NCBI GenBank assembly: GCA_937982505.1
Contig: CALJLV010000118.1
Coordinates: forward strand, 1 to 61,572
Length of the DNA stretch: 61,572 nucleotides
From: an uncultured Desulfobacteraceae bacterium
GTDB lineage: Bacteria; Desulfobacterota; Desulfobacteria; Desulfobacterales; UBA2174
Reading direction: 5' to 3'
Each line of letters begins with the position of its first letter. Position 1 is the first letter of the stretch. Positions 1 to 7,564 of this stretch are shown here, piece by piece. Position numbers and translations under genes: made by a program. The notes under the pieces are model-generated. The model was not told the DNA's origin. It did not search any database and worked only from the letters and a program-made list of their open reading frames with translations.

Positions 1-49
1 GGCGACCACCGAGATCTACACTCTTTCCCTACACGACGCTCTTCCGATC
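1..49 (+). other. Illumina TruSeq universal adapter (contamination)
   Basis: These 49 bases match the known TruSeq universal (P5) adapter from its internal GGCGACCACC to its terminal CTTCCGATC. The match stops at base 50, where the thiolase reading frame begins. This is leftover library adapter joined to the contig end, not genomic DNA, and it should be trimmed. Any reading frame crossing it is an artefact. Confidence 0.97.
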
Positions 50-763
50 GCGGCCCGCGATGAGGGCATCAGCCGCGAAGCGGCCGACGCCTGGGCCGAG
101 CGCAGCCACCGCAAGGCCTGCGCGGCCATCATGGCGGGCCGGTTCCACAACGAGATCGTGCCGGTGGAAGTCTCGGGCCGCAAGGGCGGGACGGTTCGCG
201 TCGAGCGCGACGAGCCGCCCCGGGAAGACACCAGCCTGGAAAAGCTGGCGCGGCTCAAGACGGTCTACGAGGACGGGATCTGCACGGCGGGCAATTCGTC
301 CACCGAAAACGACGGGGCCGCGGCCCTGGTGCTCATGAGCGGCGCCAAGGTCCGTGAACTGGGGCTTTGCCCCATGGTGCGCATCGTGTCCCATGCCGTG
401 GCGGCCGCCGATCCGACCCTGACCTACCCGGCGGTTCCCGCAGCGGTGTCCAAGAGTCTGGCCAGGGCCCATCTGACCATCGACGACATCGACCTCATCG
501 AGATCCAGGAGGCCTTTGCGGCCCAGACCCTGGCCGATGCCAAGCTGATGGGGTTGACCGAGGAGGACTGCGAGCGGTGGGTCAACGTCAACGGGTCGGG
601 GATCTCCCTGGGCCATCCCATCGGCGCCACCGGGGCCATGCGCCTGGTGAGCCTGATCCACGAGATGCAGCGCCGGGGGGTGCGCTACGGCCTGGAAACC
701 ATCTGCGGGGGCGGGGGCCAGGGCATCGCGGCGGTCTTCGAACGGCTGGAACAGGGCATATGA
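50..763 (+). CDS. Thiolase (acetyl-CoA C-acyltransferase), 5' truncated
   Basis: This is the C-terminal part of a thiolase, which condenses or cleaves acyl-CoA thioesters in the cytoplasm. The frame is open from the adapter junction and reads AARDEGISREAAD, typical of the thiolase middle region (ISREDQD). It then shows the family signature TAGNSSTENDGAAAL, the catalytic histidine motif GHPIGATG and the C-terminal catalytic cysteine in CGGGGQG. About the first 150 residues, including the nucleophilic cysteine, are lost at the contig edge. The substrate range (acetoacetyl-CoA or longer 3-ketoacyl-CoA) cannot be decided. The EVE-domain gene follows 43 bases downstream on the same strand. Confidence 0.93.
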   Translation, partial: AARDEGISREAADAWAERSHRKACAAIMAGRFHNEIVPVEVSGRKGGTVRVERDEPPREDTSLEKLARLKTVYEDGICTAGNSSTENDGAAALVLMSGAKVRELGLCPMVRIVSHAVAAADPTLTYPAVPAAVSKSLARAHLTIDDIDLIEIQEAFAAQTLADAKLMGLTEEDCERWVNVNGSGISLGHPIGATGAMRLVSLIHEMQRRGVRYGLETICGGGGQGIAAVFERLEQGI

Positions 764-806
764 CCGGGCCGGCGCCGGGAGCCCGGCGCCCCCCGCGGCA
801 ACCTTC

Positions 807-1280
807 ATGGAAGCGGCCTGCCGCCACTGGCTGATGAAGACCGAACCGTCGGTCTATTCCATCGACGACCTGGCCCGCGACGGGCGCACGGCCTGGGGAG
901 GCGTGCGCAATTACCAGGCCCGCAACTTCATGCGTGATCGGATGCGCCTGGACGACGCGGTGCTCGTCTACCATTCCAACGCCGCGCCTCCAGGGGTGGC
1001 GGGTCTGGGCCGGGTCTGTTCGGCGCCTTATGCGGACCGGACGGCCCTGGATCCGGCCAGCCCCTACTATGATCCACGCCACACCACCCGGAAACCGGTC
1101 TGGTTTCTGGTGGACCTCTGTTTCGTGAAGCAGTTTCCCCGTCTGATTTCCCTCGCCGAACTGCGCGCCGATCCGGACCTGGCTGGCATGGCGCTGCTCG
1201 AGAAGGGCCAGCGGCTCTCGATTCTGCCGGTGACGGCGGCCCATTTCGCCCGGATCCTGGCCATGGTCCATGGCGGCTGA
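807..1280 (+). CDS. EVE domain-containing protein
   Basis: A 157-residue single-domain protein of the EVE (PUA-like) family, whose members are thought to bind modified nucleotides. It starts HWLMKTEPSVYSIDDL, very close to the family opening YWLMKTEP, and has the conserved WGGVRNYQARNFMRDRM segment and VLVYHSNAAPPGVAGLG. The size is normal for the family. The ATG at 807 is chosen because the next ATG (834) would cut off the HWL that belongs to the first strand. It may be cotranscribed with the thiolase, but a functional link is not evident. It converges on the acyl ligase gene, with 19 bases between the stops. Confidence 0.92.
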   Translation: MEAACRHWLMKTEPSVYSIDDLARDGRTAWGGVRNYQARNFMRDRMRLDDAVLVYHSNAAPPGVAGLGRVCSAPYADRTALDPASPYYDPRHTTRKPVWFLVDLCFVKQFPRLISLAELRADPDLAGMALLEKGQRLSILPVTAAHFARILAMVHGG

Positions 1281-1299
1281 CGGCTTCGATGCCGCCGCC

Positions 1300-2661
1300 T
1301 CACTTCCTTTCCATCCCACGGAACAGCGCCGCGACGGCCTGCCGGTCGAACTTGCCAGTGGCGGCCAGGGGGATCCGATCGGTGACCCGGATGGTGCGCG
1401 GCACGGCCCAGGCGGGCAGCTCGGCCTGGAGGCGGGCGCGGATGACGGCGGCCGCCAGGCTGGTCTGGACCAGGGCCAGGATTTCGGTCTGGCGCCCGCC
1501 TTCGGAGGGCCGGGCGAAGACGACGGCCTCCCGCACGCCCCGGATGGCGAGGATCCGGCGGCGCACCGATTCCAGGTCCACCCGACGTCCGGCGATCTTG
1601 ACGATCCCGTCGCTGCGGCCCCGGATCACGAAGCCGCCGGCGTCCACGGCCGCCACCCGGTCGGCGGTGTGGAAAAACCCCTCCCGGTCCCGGGGCAGTT
1701 CGGGCGAGAGGAAGGGCGAACGGACCCTCAGATGACCGTCGCGGATCCGCCAGTCCAGTCCGGTCAGGGGGGTCAGGGCGGTTTCGCCGCGGGCCCGGCA
1801 GCGGGTGGCGATGCCGCCGGTTTCGGTGGAACCGTAGACCTCCTCCAGGGGAACCCCGGTGGCCAGAAAGAACGCCTCGGCATCCGCGGCCGGCAGGGGA
1901 GCCGCCGAGGAGAGGGCCAGGCGCAGCATGGTGCCGCGGCTCAGGCGGTCCGCCAGGAGGCGGTAGTGGGCCGGCACGCTCACCAGCACGGTGGCCCCGG
2001 TCTCGTCCAGGGCGGCGGCGATTTCGGCCGGAAAGACAGGGCTGCCGCCAACCACCCGGGCGCCGGCGGCCAGGGGGGCCAGCACGGTGAAGAGCAGGCC
2101 GTAGATGTGATGGGCCGGCACCGTGCTCAGGACCAGGTCGGCGGGCGCGAGGGATATCCGGCGGGCCTGGAAAACGGCTTCGCCCAGGAGGTTGGCCACC
2201 GTCTTGGACCAGCATCGGGGGGCTCCGGTGGAGCCCCCGGTGTACAGATGAACCCAGAGGTCTGCGGGCGCTTTCGTGCCATCCGAGGCGGCAAGGGGCG
2301 CAGCGGTGCGGAGTCCGGCAGGGTCCATGGACCGGCAGAAGGAAAGCCCGGGCGTGCGGGGGGCGGCCAGCAGGATCTCAAAACCGGTTTCCCGGTGGAT
2401 CGCCGCCAGGACCGGCGCAGTGAAATCCGGGGGCAGGATCACGGGGGGGCCTCCGGCCAGGGCGGCCAGCAAAGACGCGGCAATGACCTCGCGCGAAGCG
2501 CTGCCCAGACACAGGGGGGCCTCGCCGGCGGCCCGGCGAATTCCTGCCGCCATGGCGTAGATCCGCTGGACGGCCGGGTCCTTGTGGCCGTCCGGGGGAC
2601 CTGATAAAAGACACCGGATGCACTCCGGCAGGTCGTTTTGCGGGGGGATGCCAACCGTCAT
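1300..2661 (-). CDS. AMP-dependent acyl/aryl-acid ligase (adenylation enzyme)
   Basis: A 453-residue ANL-superfamily ligase that activates a carboxylic acid as an acyl adenylate, presumably for transfer to CoA or to an acyl carrier protein. Core motifs in order are LYTGGSTGAPR (P-loop-like A3), YGSTETGGIA (A5), FFHTADRVA (variant of the usual TGD motif), GRSDGIVKIAGRRVDLESV (A8) and the C-terminal LAATGKFDRQAV with the catalytic lysine. It is short for the family and resembles the acyl-ACP ligases of aryl-polyene-like clusters. The ATG at 2661 is preferred over 2691 because GAGG lies about six bases upstream. It is divergent from the radical SAM gene. The substrate is unknown, and the nearby thioesterase and exporter suggest a lipid or polyene precursor. 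Confidence 0.85.
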   Translation of the reverse strand: MTVGIPPQNDLPECIRCLLSGPPDGHKDPAVQRIYAMAAGIRRAAGEAPLCLGSASREVIAASLLAALAGGPPVILPPDFTAPVLAAIHRETGFEILLAAPRTPGLSFCRSMDPAGLRTAAPLAASDGTKAPADLWVHLYTGGSTGAPRCWSKTVANLLGEAVFQARRISLAPADLVLSTVPAHHIYGLLFTVLAPLAAGARVVGGSPVFPAEIAAALDETGATVLVSVPAHYRLLADRLSRGTMLRLALSSAAPLPAADAEAFFLATGVPLEEVYGSTETGGIATRCRARGETALTPLTGLDWRIRDGHLRVRSPFLSPELPRDREGFFHTADRVAAVDAGGFVIRGRSDGIVKIAGRRVDLESVRRRILAIRGVREAVVFARPSEGGRQTEILALVQTSLAAAVIRARLQAELPAWAVPRTIRVTDRIPLAATGKFDRQAVAALFRGMERK

Positions 2662-2699
2662 GGAAGTCCTCGCCAATCCGTTTGACCGCATTGAGGTCC
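2662..2699. promoter_or_regulatory. 38-bp divergent start region
   Basis: The acyl ligase (minus) and the radical SAM gene (plus) start codons are only 38 bases apart, and both have GAGG ribosome-binding sequences inside the gap. Any promoters must therefore overlap or lie within the opposite gene. No clear -35/-10 pair is visible. Confidence 0.5.
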
Positions 2700-3746
2700 A
2701 TGGGCAGCCGCGCCAGCGATAGCGCCGAGTTCGGGTTCGATCCTCCGGCCGTCTGCGGCGGTGTGCAGCCCGGGCTGCTCTCGATGGAAATCGAGCTGAG
2801 CCTGCGCTGCAACTTCCACTGCCCCTACTGCTACGTGCCGACCCCCGCCGACCTTGGCGGCGAGCTGACGGCCGACGAGATCCGGGACGTTGTGCGCCAG
2901 GCCCGGGACCTGGGCGCCCGGCGCATCATTGTCCTGGGCGGCGAGCCGACCCTTTACCCCGGGCTGGGGACGCTCCTCCGCTGGATCGCCGGCCAGGGTC
3001 TGGAGATAGAGCTCTTCACCAACGGCTCGGGCATCACGGCGGCCCTGGCCGCCACCCTGGCCGAATTGCAGGTGCGGGTCGTGGTCAAGCGCAACAGCTT
3101 CGACGACCCGCTGCAGGACCGCCTGGCGGGCCGTCCCGGAGCCGCCGCGGTCATCGGCCGGGCCTTCACCCTCCTGGATCGGGCCGGATACCCGGGAGAG
3201 GGGCGATTTTTGGCCCTCTCGACCATCATCTGCCGCCAGAACTACGATGAGCTGCCGGCCCTGTGGTGCTGGGCCCGGGACCGCCACATCGCCCCCTACG
3301 TGGAAATCCTCACGCCCCAGGCCAACGCCCGGCGCAACCGCTGGCTCGAGGTCGCCCCGGCCGACCTGCACCGCCTTTTCCGGCGCATCGCCGCCATCGA
3401 CCGCGCGTGCTACGGGCGCCACTGGACCGTCCAGCCACCCCTGGTGGGCCAGCGCTGCCTGCGCCACCAGTTCTCCTGCCTGGTCACGGCCCGCGGCGAA
3501 GTCATGCCCTGCGTCGGGGTGACCGTTTCCATGGGCAACATCCGCCGCCGGCCCCTGGCCCGGATCCTGGCCGAAAGTCCGGTCCTGGCCGATTTGCGCA
3601 ACTATCGGCAGACCATCAAGGGGCCCTGCCGCACCTGCGATCTGGCCGCTACCTGCTACGGCTGCCGCGGGGCCGCCTACCAGCTTACCGGGGACTACCT
3701 GGCCTCGGATCCGCTTTGCTGGCGCAACGTCCCGGCCGGCCATTGA
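2700..3746 (+). CDS. Radical SAM protein with SPASM-like C-terminus
   Basis: A 348-residue radical SAM enzyme. The SAM-binding [4Fe-4S] motif CNFHCPYC lies near residue 37, followed by the GGEP motif (VLGGEPTLYPGL). The C-terminus has a cysteine-rich SPASM/Twitch-type auxiliary cluster region (GPCRTCDLAATCYGCRG, then DPLCW). Such enzymes usually modify peptides, sugars or lipid precursors by hydrogen abstraction, and the substrate here is unknown. The ATG at 2700 has GAGG five bases upstream; a TTG at 2682 would add six residues. Its 3' end overlaps the convergent MMPL gene by 52 bases. Confidence 0.88.
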   Translation: MGSRASDSAEFGFDPPAVCGGVQPGLLSMEIELSLRCNFHCPYCYVPTPADLGGELTADEIRDVVRQARDLGARRIIVLGGEPTLYPGLGTLLRWIAGQGLEIELFTNGSGITAALAATLAELQVRVVVKRNSFDDPLQDRLAGRPGAAAVIGRAFTLLDRAGYPGEGRFLALSTIICRQNYDELPALWCWARDRHIAPYVEILTPQANARRNRWLEVAPADLHRLFRRIAAIDRACYGRHWTVQPPLVGQRCLRHQFSCLVTARGEVMPCVGVTVSMGNIRRRPLARILAESPVLADLRNYRQTIKGPCRTCDLAATCYGCRGAAYQLTGDYLASDPLCWRNVPAGH

Positions 3747-6700
3747 ACCGATTGCGGCCCCAGGGCGGGCCGGGCCAGGATCCAGACCCGCTGGCGCCGG
3801 CGGCCGGCCACGACGGTTTTTTCGGGAACGAATCCGTTCTGGCGAAGGAGCCGGTCCAAGGTACGCGGTGAACGTCCGGGCGGCTTTCGCGGCGCCTTCT
3901 GGACCGGGGCCGGCAGGTCCCGGGCCGCGGCGCAGCGCATCACCAGGCGGCCGTCGGCGGCCAGACGCCGGTGCAGCCGGGAGAGGATCCGGCCCAGCTG
4001 CGGGTCGTCCAGGCGCTGCGCCACATCGAGCATCAGGGCCAGTTGGGCGGGGTGCGGAGGGGTGGGTACCTCGGGAGCGGCCCCCCGGGCGACCACCCCG
4101 TCTGGGGCCAGGGCCAGACCGGCCACGCGCACCCGCTCCGGGTCGGGGTCCTGGGCCCAGACCCCGGCCCGGGGATGGCGTTCCAGGAGGCGACTGGCCA
4201 CCAGGCCCCAGCCGCAGCGCACATCGATGATGGTGGACAGGGGGCCGGTCTCGGCCAGCAGGGCATCGAGCTCGTTCAGGCGCGGATCGAAGCCCAGGAC
4301 GAGGCGGGCGGCCAGCCGCGGCCGGGGAGCCTGGTTGCGATACCGGTGCCAGGCCTTCCGGGGCCCGGGCCCCGGCGGCAGCGAACGCCGTTCCAGCATC
4401 GGCGGTACGATGAGAAAGGTGCCCAGCAGGCCGTAGCCGATGCCCAGGGCCGATGTGATCCCGGCGCTCTGCAGGACGGTATGATCGGCCCCGGCCAGCA
4501 CGGCAAACCCCATCAGGGTCGATCCGCCGGCCAGCAGGATCGCCAGGCGGACCTGGGCCAGGCGCGGATGGTCCAGGCGCTGGTAGCGCTGAAACGCGCC
4601 CACCAGCAAGAGGGCATAGTCGATGCCCAGCCCCAGGATCACCACCCCCAGCATCAAGGCCGCCATGTCCAGCGGTCTTCCCATCAAACCCAAGGTTCCC
4701 AGGGTGCATCCCCCCGCGAAGACCAGGGGTAGCAGGGCGATGGCGACCAGGCCCAGGTCGGCCAGGAAAACCAGCAGCAAAACGACCATGCCGACGCCGA
4801 TCCAGATCATCAGGTGTTGAACGGTGGTCGAGAGCAGTCGGCCCAGACGCTGGGAGAAATAGGGCGGATCGAAGATGCGGACCTCTTGGCCCAGGCGCTC
4901 GAAAAGGCCCGCAGCGTCGTAGTTCGGACCCGGGAGGAGCCAGGCCACCTGACGCCAGCGCCCGTCGTTTCGATCCCGCCCAAAGCCCAACAATTCCCCC
5001 AGGCCCGCCGGCACCGGCAGCGGGGCGGCCGGCGGCGGCGCGGTGAGCCGCTGGAAGAACGGGTCGAAGGCCTCGGGGCGAAAGCCCCGGGCCTCGGCCG
5101 CGGGGATGAGTTCGGAACGCAGGGCCGCCACCCGCTGGGGCGTCCAGAAGGCGCACCAGGCCGACCGGTTGGCGGCCTGGCGCCGGGGGCCCGGGAAAAA
5201 GGAGGCCGCGCTTACCACCGTGGACACCCGGGCGGCGGCGGCTTCGGCCTCCAGGCGCTCCAGAAGCGCGTCGCCGGAGCGCTGGAGGGTCTCCGGATCC
5301 GCCGCCTCGGCCATCAGATAGACCCGGTCGAAGAGGCTGCCCCAGACCTGGGCCATGACCGCCTCGGCATCGCGCGTGGCGGTGCTGAGGCTGTTCATGC
5401 GTTCCAGGCGGGTGTCCAGGCGCATCTGGGCAAAGCCGGCCAGACAGAGCAGCAGGGCCCCGGCGGCGGCCGCACCCCACGGGCCCGGATTCGGCAGGCG
5501 ATGGGCCAGGCGCCGCAGAAGGGGAATCCCGGGCTCCGGCCGGCCGCCTTCAGCCGCCGGCGGCGCCCCCTGCTCCGGGACGAAGAGCCGGGGCATGACC
5601 GTGTGCACGAACACAAAGGCCGCCCCGATGCCCACGGCGGTGAAGCGTCCCAACTGGGCAAAGATGGGAAAGTCGCTCAGTCCCAGGAGGCCGAAGGCCC
5701 CCACCGAGGTCAGCACCGCCAGCAGCCCCACGGACCGGATGTCACGGGCCGCCTGGCGCCGGTCGCCGGGGGATTGCTCCAGAAAAAGGAGATAGGCGAT
5801 CCCGTGGTCCACGCTGATGGAGATCACCGCGCCGCCGAAGCCCAGGACCAAAATGGAGATATGCCCCGCGCCCAGGGCGAAGACCAGCAGGGCCGTTGCG
5901 GCCCCGGCCAGGGCCGGCAGGAGGGCCAGCAGGCCCACCAGGGGACGGGAAAAGGCCAGCAGGAGGAGAACGGCGATTCCCGCCGTGGCCCAGGCGATGG
6001 CCTGGTTCACGTCCCGGCGAAGGATGGTTTCGTTGTCCAGGGCGGCGCGGAAGGCCCCCACGGCGGTGAGGGTCACCGGGCCTTGGGTCTTGAGACCCGC
6101 CTCCAGATCCGCCATCAGGTGGGTCAGCCGGCGGGCGAAGGTCGTGTCGGTCCCCGAGCCCAGGGGGGCGGCCGGAATCAGCAGATGCCGGCCGTCGGCC
6201 GACACCAGCCGGCCTTCCACCAGGGTGCCGCCCCTGGAAGGGGCCAGGTGGACCAGGCGGGCCAGCAGGATCTGGTTGAGCCCCAGCGGATCGTGGGCGA
6301 TGGACCGGCCCTGGCCGATGCCCTCGATGCCCTGGAGGCTGGTGCGAAGCGCGTCGAGACGCCGGGCGATGCGGTCGCGTTCCAGGTGCGGGGCAACCTC
6401 CTCCTCCAGGTCGCGGGCCGACAGGAGCAGGGGCAGATGCCGATCCACATGGTGTACCAACTCCGGCAGATGGTTCTGGATCCGCGCCAGGCCCACCCGG
6501 GCGAACAGTCCGCTGGCGTCCAGGGCCGCCTCCACCTGCCGGGCCAGGACCACGAGGCGGGCGCGGTCTCCGCGGGGCAGGCCGATGTCCACGGCGATCT
6601 GATCCTTGACGGGATGATGATCAAACAGATGCATGGCGTCGGCCACCACCCGGTCGCCGCCCGGCAGGGTGCCGGCCACGTCCGTATCCACCTGGATCCG

Positions 6701-6838
6701 CGCCAGGGCCACGCCGGCCATGGCGGCCAGGACCAGGAGGATCGCCGCCAGGCGGGGCCAGTGGATCCGCAGGTCCCCGGACGGTCGCGGGCCCGGATCG
6801 GCCTGACAAGGACCGGGAGATCCGGGAGAGGACGCCAC
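3695..6838 (-). CDS. MMPL-family exporter fused to a C-terminal SAM methyltransferase
   Basis: A very large inner-membrane protein of the RND/MMPL type. It has an N-terminal TM helix (PRLAAILLVLAAMAG), a periplasmic loop starting IQVDTDVAGTLP, a TM bundle with GFGGAVISISVDHGIAYLL, a second loop, and a second bundle with VVILGLGIDYALLLVGAF. This duplicated layout is typical of lipid exporters. After the last helix, about 200 residues follow with a class I methyltransferase motif (IIDVRCGWGLVASRLLE) and a late RLVMRCAAA strand, so exporter and methyltransferase are one chain. The start is uncertain. The frame stays open to 7087, but that N-terminal stretch looks non-coding, and the GTG at 6836-6838 sits 23 residues before the first helix. 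Its role is probably export of the product of this locus. Confidence 0.82.
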   Translation of the reverse strand: MASSPGSPGPCQADPGPRPSGDLRIHWPRLAAILLVLAAMAGVALARIQVDTDVAGTLPGGDRVVADAMHLFDHHPVKDQIAVDIGLPRGDRARLVVLARQVEAALDASGLFARVGLARIQNHLPELVHHVDRHLPLLLSARDLEEEVAPHLERDRIARRLDALRTSLQGIEGIGQGRSIAHDPLGLNQILLARLVHLAPSRGGTLVEGRLVSADGRHLLIPAAPLGSGTDTTFARRLTHLMADLEAGLKTQGPVTLTAVGAFRAALDNETILRRDVNQAIAWATAGIAVLLLLAFSRPLVGLLALLPALAGAATALLVFALGAGHISILVLGFGGAVISISVDHGIAYLLFLEQSPGDRRQAARDIRSVGLLAVLTSVGAFGLLGLSDFPIFAQLGRFTAVGIGAAFVFVHTVMPRLFVPEQGAPPAAEGGRPEPGIPLLRRLAHRLPNPGPWGAAAAGALLLCLAGFAQMRLDTRLERMNSLSTATRDAEAVMAQVWGSLFDRVYLMAEAADPETLQRSGDALLERLEAEAAAARVSTVVSAASFFPGPRRQAANRSAWCAFWTPQRVAALRSELIPAAEARGFRPEAFDPFFQRLTAPPPAAPLPVPAGLGELLGFGRDRNDGRWRQVAWLLPGPNYDAAGLFERLGQEVRIFDPPYFSQRLGRLLSTTVQHLMIWIGVGMVVLLLVFLADLGLVAIALLPLVFAGGCTLGTLGLMGRPLDMAALMLGVVILGLGIDYALLLVGAFQRYQRLDHPRLAQVRLAILLAGGSTLMGFAVLAGADHTVLQSAGITSALGIGYGLLGTFLIVPPMLERRSLPPGPGPRKAWHRYRNQAPRPRLAARLVLGFDPRLNELDALLAETGPLSTIIDVRCGWGLVASRLLERHPRAGVWAQDPDPERVRVAGLALAPDGVVARGAAPEVPTPPHPAQLALMLDVAQRLDDPQLGRILSRLHRRLAADGRLVMRCAAARDLPAPVQKAPRKPPGRSPRTLDRLLRQNGFVPEKTVVAGRRRQRVWILARPALGPQSVQWPAGTLRQQSGSEAR

Positions 6839-7138
6839 GGGCGGCGGCGCTGAAAGGCGTTTCGGTGGCAAGGCGGTCAGGGGCGCTAAGGGTTGCGGCC
6901 ATCGCGTCGGCCCGCCGGGGCGGCGGCCAGGGCCGGGCCCGGGGACGCGACCCGATTTCTCCCCCGAAAGCCGGGGCGTGTCAAGAGCGGGTCCATCGAA
7001 AGGATCAACGCCGCGCCCCGGGGAAACACCCCGGCTCCCCAGGATCCTGACAGGGCCCTGGGGCAACGGGCAGCTTGCATTTTGCAAGTCGATGCTCTAT
7101 CGAAAGATGCGCTCTGAACGCCCTGGGAGGAGGCGGCC
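6839..7138. other. Divergent intergenic region with a short palindrome
   Basis: About 300 bases separate the likely MMPL start from the thioesterase start. No gene is supported here. A perfect inverted repeat CTTGCA-TTT-TGCAAG lies at 7074-7088, 50 bases upstream of the thioesterase start, and is AT-richer than its surroundings, so it could be an operator. No convincing sigma-70 promoter was found. Confidence 0.4.
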
Positions 7139-7564
7139 ATGGCGGCCAGCCACGAAATCCGGCTCAAGGTGCCGTTCCACCATCTGGATCCCATGCGGAT
7201 CGTGTGGCACGGCAACTACATGAAGTACTTCGACATGGCCCGCTGCGGTCTTTTCGAGGCCGCCGGCATCGATCTGTACCGCTGGTCCACCGAAGAAGGC
7301 TACGTGTTTCCCATCACCCGCACCGAGGTCAAGCACGTCGCCCCCCTCGGGCCCAGCGACGAATTCGTCTGCCGCGCCACGGTCACCGAGGCGGGCTACA
7401 AGATCGCCATGCGCTTTGAAATCCGGCGCTGGCCCGGTGGCCAGATCTGCGCCCGGGCCCACAGCGAGCAGGTGGCTGTCAAACTGCCGGACATGGACCT
7501 GGCCCTGGAGATTCCAGCCCCCATCCGCCGGGCGCTGGAGGGTGGATCCGATGGTCCAGGTTGA
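7139..7564 (+). CDS. Acyl-CoA thioesterase, 4-hydroxybenzoyl-CoA thioesterase (hot-dog) family
   Basis: A 141-residue hot-dog thioesterase that hydrolyses acyl-CoA or acyl-ACP thioesters. The 4HBT active-site pattern is clear: HHLDPMRIVWHGNYMKYFDMAR, with the catalytic Asp in LDPM and the downstream HGNY. The length fits the family. GGAGG lies upstream of the ATG. It is the first gene of a tightly coupled plus-strand operon: the next gene overlaps it by 14 bases, and the following two use ATGA overlaps. Thioesterases of this type occur in aryl-polyene-like and flexirubin-like clusters, which matches the neighbours. Confidence 0.9.
   Translation: MAASHEIRLKVPFHHLDPMRIVWHGNYMKYFDMARCGLFEAAGIDLYRWSTEEGYVFPITRTEVKHVAPLGPSDEFVCRATVTEAGYKIAMRFEIRRWPGGQICARAHSEQVAVKLPDMDLALEIPAPIRRALEGGSDGPG

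Noticed and set aside
2658..6853. Long open frames opposite the radical SAM, MMPL and methyltransferase genes, on both strands
   Set aside because: They are low-complexity Pro/Gly/Arg or Gln/Gly-rich translations without domains, the usual shadow frames of GC-rich genes. The MMPL frame has helices and motifs and was kept.
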